From: Haliea sp. E1-2-M8
GTDB lineage: Bacteria > Pseudomonadota > Gammaproteobacteria > Pseudomonadales > Halieaceae
NCBI RefSeq assembly: GCF_030649675.1
Contig: NZ_JAUTDR010000010.1
Span: forward strand, 110,572 to 174,571
DNA length: 64,000 bases
Direction: 5' to 3'
A model generated the notes under the pieces. It was not told the origin of the DNA. It saw only the letters and a list, made by a program, of their open reading frames with translations, and did not search any database. A program made the translations under genes and the position numbers. This document shows, piece after piece, positions 58,795 through 64,000 of the stretch (position 1 is the stretch's first letter; each line of letters opens with the position of its first letter).

Positions 58795-61164
58795 ATGCGC
58801 CTTCTTCCGATGATAGCCAGCGGACTCTGTCTGCTTGCTTTCGCCGGCTGCGACAGTGGCAACGACGCAGATGCCCCCGGTTCCGGGTACCAGGCGGAGA
58901 TCATCCGCACCAGCTACGGCGTGGCCCACATCACCGCCGCTGATTTCGGCAGTCTTGGTTATGGCGAGGGCTATGCCGCCGCCGAAGATCACGTCTGCAA
59001 CATTTCCAGGTCCCTGCTCGAGGCGCGCGGTGAGCTCGCCCGCCATTTCGGCGCCGGTGATGGCGATAAGCACAGCGCCAGTGATGCCGTGGTCCGCGCG
59101 CTGGATATCCGCAGCCAGGCCCTGGCCGCTCTGCGCCAGCAGGACAGCGACAGCCAGAATTGGCTGCGGGGCTATGCCGACGGCTACAACCGCTACCTGG
59201 GTTCGGTGCAGGGCAACCGCGTCGGCTCATGGTGCGACGGTGAAGAATGGCTGCAGGCCATCACCGACCTGGACCTGATGGCGCGCATGGTCCTGGTGGC
59301 CCAGACCCTGCCGCGAATGGCAGGCGCCCTGATTGCGGCACAGCCGCCGGTCGATAGCGCGCCGCCGGTCGACACCGCGGTCGACACCGCGGTCGACGAA
59401 GGTCTGCTGGCCCTGGCCGCGGACGCCGCCGCCCTCGACGGTATGGGCTCCAATGCCTGGGCCTTTGGCAAGGCCCGCAGCGCAAATGGCCGCGGCCTGC
59501 TGCTCGGCAATCCTCACTACCCGTGGTACGGCGACAGCCGGTTCTGGGAAAAACACCTGACCATTCCCGGAGTGCTGGATGTGTACGGCGTGCACCTGCT
59601 GGGGGCCCCCGGCGTTGCCGTCGGTTTCAATCGCGGCGTGGGCTGGAGCCATACCGTCTCGGCCAGCCAGCGTCTGGTTTTCTACCAGCTACAGCTGGTG
59701 CCGGGCAAGCCCACTCACTATCGCTATGAAGACGGTGAGCGGGCCCTGCGCCAGGTGAAGGTGGCCGTTCCGGTCAGGCAGGACGACGGCAGCCTCGCCA
59801 ACCATGAGCACACCCTGTATTTCAGCCACTACGGGCCGATGCTTACCCTGTCCGGCATGCCCTGGACCGAAACCACCGCCTTCACAGCCCGCGACGCCAA
59901 TGCCGATAATTACAGCCTGCTGGGCCAGTGGCGGGCCATGAGCCAGGCCGAGGACATGGACGCCTTCATCGACGCGCACCGGCAGTGGAACGCCATGCCC
60001 TGGGTCAACACCATCGCCGCCAGCGCCGATGGTCGCGCGGTGTACCTCGATAATTCCACCGTCGGCCGCCTGAGCGAGGAAGCGATCGGCCTCTGGCGCA
60101 AACGGCTGGCGGCGGATGAGCTAACGGCGCAGGTCTACAGGGAACGCGGTTTTGTGCTGCTGGATGGCAGCGACAGCCGATTCGAATGGCAGAACGATGG
60201 AGTCGTTCCCGTTGCCGGCACCGTACCCTTCGAGCGCCGCCCCATGTTGGAACGGGAGGACTACGTCTTCAACTCCAACGACAGCTACTGGCTCAGCAAT
60301 GCCCTGGCGCCGCTGAGCGGCTATTCGCCCCTGTATGGCCCCGCAGCCACCGCCCGCAGCCTGCGTACCCGCATGAACGTCAAGCTGATCGAGGAGGGCG
60401 AGTTCAGCATTTCCCGGATCCAACAGACCTTGTTCGCCAATGAAAGCCTGGCTGCCCGGCTGCTGCAGCCGGGGCTGATGGAGGCCTGTGCCGATGTGGC
60501 GGAGCTTGCTGAGGCCTGTGCTGCCATCGGCGAATTCAACGGCCGCTTCAACGAGGACAGCAAGGGCGCACTGCTGTTCCGGGAGTGGCTGGTAAGCTAC
60601 CCCTACGCAGACAGCATGCGCGCGGGAGACCTGTTCGCAGTTCCCTTTGATCCGGCGCGGCCCGTCGCCACGCCCAACACCCTGGCTGACCCGGAGCTTG
60701 CTCTGCAAAGACTTGCAAAGGCCGCCGAGCTGCTGGAGTCCGCGGGCTACGCCGTGGACGCGCCGCTCGGTGCAGCCCAGTTCGCCTACCGCGGCGAGCG
60801 CCGGATTCCACTCCACGGCGGCAACGGTTACGAGGGCGTAGCCAACCTGATGGTCTCCGATATCCCCGAGCACCCCATCGCCCCGCCGGAGCCGACCCCC
60901 GTGGCTGGCAGCCCTCTGCTCACCGATGCCGGCTACCCGATCATCCACGGCAGCAGCTTCATCCTCGCCCTGGGCTTTGACGACGACGGCCCCGTGGCCG
61001 AAGCCCTGCTCACCTACAGCCAGTCCGGCAACCCGGAGTCGCCACATTTCAGCGACCAGACCGACCTCTACCGCAACAAGCAGTGGCGCCCGGCACTGTT
61101 TGACCGCGCCGCGGTGGAAGCAGACATGCAGTCCAGGCTGGAGCTTATCGGCCCCCGCCGCTAG
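58795..61164 (+). CDS. Penicillin acylase-family (Ntn hydrolase) lipoprotein
   Basis: Self-cleaving amidase family that includes penicillin G, aculeacin and acyl-homoserine-lactone acylases. 789 residues, signal ending LAFAGC. The alpha-chain begins with the usual IIRTSYGVAHITAADFGSLGYGEG. The cleavage site is Gly-Ser at about 218-219 (GMGSNAWAFG), making Ser219 the beta-chain nucleophile; GNPHYPW and VGWSHTVSASQR follow. Just before it is a short repeat of Pro/Ala-Val-Asp-(S/T)-Ala units (about 185-203). The lipid anchor would hold it in the envelope. No clear ribosome site; probably coupled to csrA. It interrupts the usual csrA-tRNA-Ser neighbourhood. Confidence 0.88.
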   Translation: MRLLPMIASGLCLLAFAGCDSGNDADAPGSGYQAEIIRTSYGVAHITAADFGSLGYGEGYAAAEDHVCNISRSLLEARGELARHFGAGDGDKHSASDAVVRALDIRSQALAALRQQDSDSQNWLRGYADGYNRYLGSVQGNRVGSWCDGEEWLQAITDLDLMARMVLVAQTLPRMAGALIAAQPPVDSAPPVDTAVDTAVDEGLLALAADAAALDGMGSNAWAFGKARSANGRGLLLGNPHYPWYGDSRFWEKHLTIPGVLDVYGVHLLGAPGVAVGFNRGVGWSHTVSASQRLVFYQLQLVPGKPTHYRYEDGERALRQVKVAVPVRQDDGSLANHEHTLYFSHYGPMLTLSGMPWTETTAFTARDANADNYSLLGQWRAMSQAEDMDAFIDAHRQWNAMPWVNTIAASADGRAVYLDNSTVGRLSEEAIGLWRKRLAADELTAQVYRERGFVLLDGSDSRFEWQNDGVVPVAGTVPFERRPMLEREDYVFNSNDSYWLSNALAPLSGYSPLYGPAATARSLRTRMNVKLIEEGEFSISRIQQTLFANESLAARLLQPGLMEACADVAELAEACAAIGEFNGRFNEDSKGALLFREWLVSYPYADSMRAGDLFAVPFDPARPVATPNTLADPELALQRLAKAAELLESAGYAVDAPLGAAQFAYRGERRIPLHGGNGYEGVANLMVSDIPEHPIAPPEPTPVAGSPLLTDAGYPIIHGSSFILALGFDDDGPVAEALLTYSQSGNPESPHFSDQTDLYRNKQWRPALFDRAAVEADMQSRLELIGPRR

Positions 61165-61173
61165 TTCGGCCCT

Positions 61174-61200
61174 TTGATTTTACAGTCATTGTGGTATCAT
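61174..61200 (+). promoter_or_regulatory. Probable tRNA promoter
   Basis: TTGATT (61174-61179) and TATCAT (61195-61200), 15 bases apart, followed by the GC-rich discriminator GCGCGCC typical of stable-RNA promoters. It stands 12 bases before a truncated tRNA-Ser copy and about 145 bases before the intact gene. Confidence 0.5.
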
Positions 61201-61211
61201 GCGCGCCTTCT

Positions 61212-61233
61212 GGAGAGGTGGCCGAGTGGCTGA
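61212..61233 (+). pseudogene. Truncated tRNA-Ser 5' fragment
   Basis: 22 bases identical to the first 22 of the intact tRNA-Ser at 61346, covering the acceptor 5' strand and most of the D arm. Beyond that the sequence diverges (CCCGGAGCTGGCG...) and cannot complete a cloverleaf. A 112-base GC-rich segment with hairpins separates it from the intact gene. Confidence 0.85.
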
Positions 61234-61345
61234 CCCGGAGCTGGCGAAGCCAGCGCAGGGAGCGCCGGAGGAACGACGGCGACCCGAAGGGCGAGGAGCG
61301 TAGCGACGAGTAACGCGCGCCCCGGGAATCCCTGAAAAGAGTTTT

Positions 61346-61435
61346 GGAGAGGTGGCCGAGTGGCTGAAGGCGCGCCCCTGCTAAGGGCGTATAGGGTAAA
61401 ACCTATCGAGGGTTCGAATCCCTCTCTCTCCGCCA
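61346..61435 (+). tRNA. tRNA-Ser (anticodon GCT)
   Basis: 90 bases including an encoded CCA. The acceptor GGAGAGG pairs with the 3' strand CTCTCC before GCCA. The anticodon stem CGCCC/GGGCG encloses CTGCTAA, giving anticodon GCT for AGC/AGU codons. A long variable arm (TATAGGGTAAAACCTATC) marks a serine tRNA. T arm: GGTTCGAATCC. tRNA-Ser near csrA is the usual place. Confidence 0.97.
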
Positions 61436-61716
61436 ATATTTGCCCTCAAAGCCGCATGTATACTGGGTCTATATTTTGAAGGGTACACTTTAGGGTACAC
61501 TTTTGCGTTAACTCGACTTCGTGAGTGCCGACGCTGGCTCTACCGGCTCTACCCACTTAACAATGGGATGGACTCCTCCTCACCCACTTTCGGCATCAAG
61601 TGCCACACTGAGTGTGCTGTCCAACAGGGCTCTACCCAACTAACGGGGGACTGGCCGGTTTTCACTAAACCCGATCGATGATGCCTTAGCGGCCCAGAAA
61701 GACCCTCAGGCTACAC
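61436..61716. other. Non-coding tRNA-flanking stretch with short repeats
   Basis: No gene seen. GGGTACACTTT occurs twice in tandem (61481-61491, 61493-61503). GGCTCTACCCACTTAAC (61545-61561) and GGCTCTACCCAACTAAC (61628-61644) are direct repeats 83 bases apart. A CACACTGAGTGTG palindrome lies between. Such sequences are often left beside tRNA genes by integrating elements, but no integrase is found. Confidence 0.5.
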
Positions 61717-62397
61717 TCAGTTCCGTTTTTCCGGACTGAGGGTGATGGGATCAGATAATGGCATGAAAAGTCCCGGATCCTTGTTCGATGTGTTGCCCAC
61801 AGCCCGATTGACCGGGTAGAGCGTCAACTTCTCCTTCAGAAAGGACGCCAGCATCAGATCCCCAGGGTCGATGGCCTGGCGGTTATCTATCCACCGAATA
61901 CATTCCTCCCGCGTTAACATGACGGGCATACGGTTGTGCCAGGGGCGGAATTCGGGCGCGGCTTCCGTGGTAACCAGAGTGCAGGAGAGAAGGGGCGTGT
62001 CACCTCCTTCCCAGACGTCCCACAGGGCCGCCACGGCTACAATCTGCTCGTCGTTGGTGATGACCCAGGGCTGCTTCCCTTTGCCCTCCTGGCGCCACTC
62101 AATGAAGCTGGACATGGGCACTACGCCGCGCTGGCGCTGAAAGGGACCCCGGAACGCAGGGCTTTTGGTCAGCGACTCGACTCTGGCGTTGAACATGCTG
62201 TACCGGGTACTGACCTCTTTCGCCCAAGACGGCACCAGCCACCATCGGGCAGGATCGCCGCGACCTTCGTGCAGTAAAAGGATGTCCTCTGTCGGGGCGA
62301 TGTTGTAGCGCGGCCCTGGCAGTTGAAGGTCTATCCCCAGGTGATCCAGCAGCCCCTGTAGGCCAGGCGTGTCGGTACTGTTGAAGCGGCCGCACAT
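61717..62397 (-). CDS. SRAP/HMCES-type SOS response-associated peptidase (YedK-like)
   Basis: Protein of the SRAP family, which crosslinks through its N-terminal Cys to abasic sites in single-stranded DNA. 226 residues. The invariant MCGRF start gives Cys2 after Met removal. Other conserved parts are YNIAPTEDILLL, FNARVESLTKSPAFRGPF, the active Glu in SSFIEWRQEGKGKQPW and the His in RPWHNRMPVML. Located just beyond tRNA-Ser in an accessory segment; SRAP genes are common on mobile DNA. Its stop lies in an imperfect hairpin (CTCAGT.../...ACTGAG). Confidence 0.93.
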   Translation of the reverse strand: MCGRFNSTDTPGLQGLLDHLGIDLQLPGPRYNIAPTEDILLLHEGRGDPARWWLVPSWAKEVSTRYSMFNARVESLTKSPAFRGPFQRQRGVVPMSSFIEWRQEGKGKQPWVITNDEQIVAVAALWDVWEGGDTPLLSCTLVTTEAAPEFRPWHNRMPVMLTREECIRWIDNRQAIDPGDLMLASFLKEKLTLYPVNRAVGNTSNKDPGLFMPLSDPITLSPEKRN

Positions 62398-63124
62398 GGA
62401 ATCAGTAGACGAAAAGTTTGTGAAGTCAGGGGTGAGTGTACTCCCGAGCGGGCAGGCTGCGCCAACCAGGCAGAACGGGGCCCGCGCGCATTCTGTCCGG
62501 GAAACTCCCCATTCCTAACGGGAACACAGCGCACCCAGCCACTTATACTTTACTTATGCATTGTGGAGCACTTCATGCGCCCTTGGCGAGTCTGCCGGTG
62601 AGGGTAAAGCGGGCTCTTGGGGAACGTACAGGCGCTGATTTGTTGCCGCTTGGTACCTTGGGCCTTTGGGTTCACCAGAATGATAATTAAGCCATAGCGA
62701 GACTGTCTTCCGCCGGTGTTGTCAGGCGTGCCCCTTGCGTTCAGTTGACCCCCATACCTGGAGCCCGACTATGCCAGCATTGCCTCTCACACTTGACCCA
62801 TGCACTGACTCGAGACATACAAGCCATCCAGGATACGCCGGGGGCGCAGGAAGCCGTCTCCAACGCAAAGCGGACTTACCTGCGCTCAGTAGATAAGCCG
62901 GTAGGGGTAGCAGTGCCAACCTTGGACGCGAACATCATAAAATTTTGAAATGGAGGGGGGTTGACACCACTATTCAAATGTCTGTACCTTCGCTTTGGCA
63001 TTTACGGTATGCCTGCCTCCCCGCCGTGGCGAAGTGTATTCAACCGAGTATTTCAAATCTCATTTTTATTGCAATCTTTGTGGAAAATTAGCAAGGCGGG
63101 GTTAGTTTTCCACTGGAGATTGTA
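62398..63124. other. Long stretch without a supported gene
   Basis: Two weak open frames exist. A plus-strand one begins with ATG at 62556 after TATACT and ends at 62690 (44 residues, MHCGALHAPLASLPVRVKRA...). Another runs 62745-62948. Neither resembles a family I know nor has a convincing ribosome site. TTGACA (62961-62966) with TACCTT 18 bases on may be the promoter of the gene at 63125. Composition becomes AT-richer from about 62930. Confidence 0.4.
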
Positions 63125-63766
63125 ATGAAATCGATCACGTATAGCCCTTCTTCGATAGAGAAACTGAAGTCCAGCGCCAAGAAGCTCAGAAATAATCGGG
63201 ACATGCCGTACGCTGAGGCACTCGATTTTGTCGCCTCAGTTGAGGGTTTCAAGTCTTGGTCACACCTCATGGCTTCGAACAGCATTGTTGATTCCTCTGC
63301 CACCAATGCTCGAATTGCGAATTATGCATTGAGTGGCCCCTCTCAGACGCCAGTTATACCCGACCAATTAAGTAATTCACCCATGCTCAAGAAAATACTT
63401 AGTTTGGTTGAAAAAAATCGGGGAGATAGATCAGAAAAATCTCCGGAGAGTAGGATCAGCGGCCTGGAACTAGCACAAAAAATTGAAGAACATCTTGAAG
63501 AAAACGCGATTTATGCAGCGGAATACTCAAAAATAACAGAGGATTTTGATGTAGACGTCGAAGAAGTGGCAAAGCTAGAGAGTGCATCGAAGCTTTTCAA
63601 TTCTGAGGAATGGATCAATAACCCTAGTGCGGTTCCTGAGAGCGGCAGGCATTTCATAACAGACGAGCAGACGACTCATAATAACTATCAAGAAATCCTG
63701 GTAGCCGTAATCGCGCAGGACTTGGAAGATTCTTTGAAGACGATCGGGAATACTTCCCCGTCGTGA
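63125..63766 (+). CDS. Unknown protein with glyoxalase-related-type N-terminus
   Basis: A 213-residue soluble protein. The first 55 residues (SSIEKLKSSAKKLRNNRDMP, YAEALDFVASVEGFKSWSHL) match the pattern of a short helical motif seen at the N-terminus of glyoxalase-related proteins on plasmids and islands (K..AK.LR......ALD.VA...GF..W..L). The rest is acidic and low in Gly, with no recognised domain. GGAG lies six bases upstream of the ATG. Codon use is much AT-richer than the rest of the window, a sign of transfer. A hairpin follows the stop. The function is unknown. Confidence 0.65.
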   Translation: MKSITYSPSSIEKLKSSAKKLRNNRDMPYAEALDFVASVEGFKSWSHLMASNSIVDSSATNARIANYALSGPSQTPVIPDQLSNSPMLKKILSLVEKNRGDRSEKSPESRISGLELAQKIEEHLEENAIYAAEYSKITEDFDVDVEEVAKLESASKLFNSEEWINNPSAVPESGRHFITDEQTTHNNYQEILVAVIAQDLEDSLKTIGNTSPS

Positions 63767-63788
63767 TTTTCCAATGATCGCCATTACT

Positions 63789-63808
63789 CGGCTACCGAAA
63801 GGTAGCCG
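63789..63808 (+). terminator. Hairpin after the unknown gene
   Basis: CGGCTACC-GAAA-GGTAGCCG: eight perfect pairs with a GAAA tetraloop, followed by ATTAAG rather than a T-run. Probable terminator. I see nothing further to annotate between here and 64000. Confidence 0.6.
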
Positions 63809-64000
63809 ATTAAGCCGGGTGCCATGACCTAAAGATGCACTTTTCTAGCTGACTAACTTATGGGGCATATTTCTGTCTAACCATCAGCAGCAAGGTTCAT
63901 AGATGAACGAAGAAAAAAATCAATTGAACGCTAGTATTTAAACACATAAATATCGAAACATAGTTTATACTGCTTCATATCCACCCCATGACGAGGAGTT

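Noticed and set aside
61212..61233. Second functional tRNA-Ser
   Set aside because: Only the first 22 bases match; no anticodon or T arm can be formed from the following sequence.
62436..62690. Small open frame as a gene
   Set aside because: Internal ATG at 62556 has a -10-like TATACT but no ribosome site, and the peptide resembles nothing I recognise; kept only as a remark in the non-coding entry.

Overview
The window looks like chromosomal DNA from a GC-rich marine-type gammaproteobacterium, probably Cellvibrionales/Halieaceae or a close relative. That placement is inferred from gene order and protein style. The class-level call rests on three conserved blocks: tadA-mltF-(insert)-purL; suhB/trmJ-iscR-iscS-ndk-rlmN-pilW-rodZ-ispG-hisS-yfgM-bamB-der; and alaS-lysC-csrA-tRNA-Ser. 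No plasmid or prophage core is visible.

Layout. 1-4.8 kb: an EpsB-type sugar transferase converging on a CheB-CheR-PAS fusion with a small PAS partner. 4.9-6.5 kb: a Baeyer-Villiger-type monooxygenase. 6.8-11.2 kb: an envelope/stress cluster (DUF3309, DUF883, YqjE-like, YqjK-like, a charged lipoprotein, a Crp/Fnr regulator, a DUF4398 lipoprotein, an OmpA-type lipoprotein). 11.3-18.6 kb: tadA, mltF, an HsaA-like flavin monooxygenase and purL. 18.7-23.7 kb: secD-secF, two hairpin repeat elements, suhB, trmJ. 23.7-34.1 kb: iscR-iscS, ndk and a long, tightly packed housekeeping run to der. 34.1-37.8 kb: a globin, then a GIN-domain protein, YtrA-type GntR regulator and ABC exporter behind a palindromic operator. 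37.8-54 kb: isocitrate lyase, an M24 peptidase, an HxlR regulator, two TonB receptors, gcvP, two secreted or hydrolytic enzymes, greB and an M23 peptidase. 54-61.2 kb: Trm112-like, HIT, alaS, lysC, csrA and a penicillin-acylase lipoprotein. 61.2-64 kb: a tRNA-Ser locus with a truncated 5' copy, then an accessory segment with an SRAP gene and an AT-richer unknown gene.

How the genes fit together. The centre is housekeeping: purines, Sec export, Fe-S regulation, tRNA modification, isoprenoids, outer-membrane assembly and ribosome maturation. The accessory parts suggest envelope stress handling, iron and macromolecule uptake, and oxidation of cyclic or steroid-like substrates. That last point rests only on two flavoenzymes, a glyoxylate-cycle gene and hydrolases.

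The most interesting observations are: an isc locus reduced to iscR-iscS, with an IscS that ends before the IscU-docking tail; a 15/14-bp minisatellite crossing the trmJ stop codon; two related long hairpins between secF and suhB; a promoter-tRNA fragment-insert-tRNA-Ser arrangement at an island edge; and a self-contained GntR/ABC/GIN operon with its operator overlapping the promoter.
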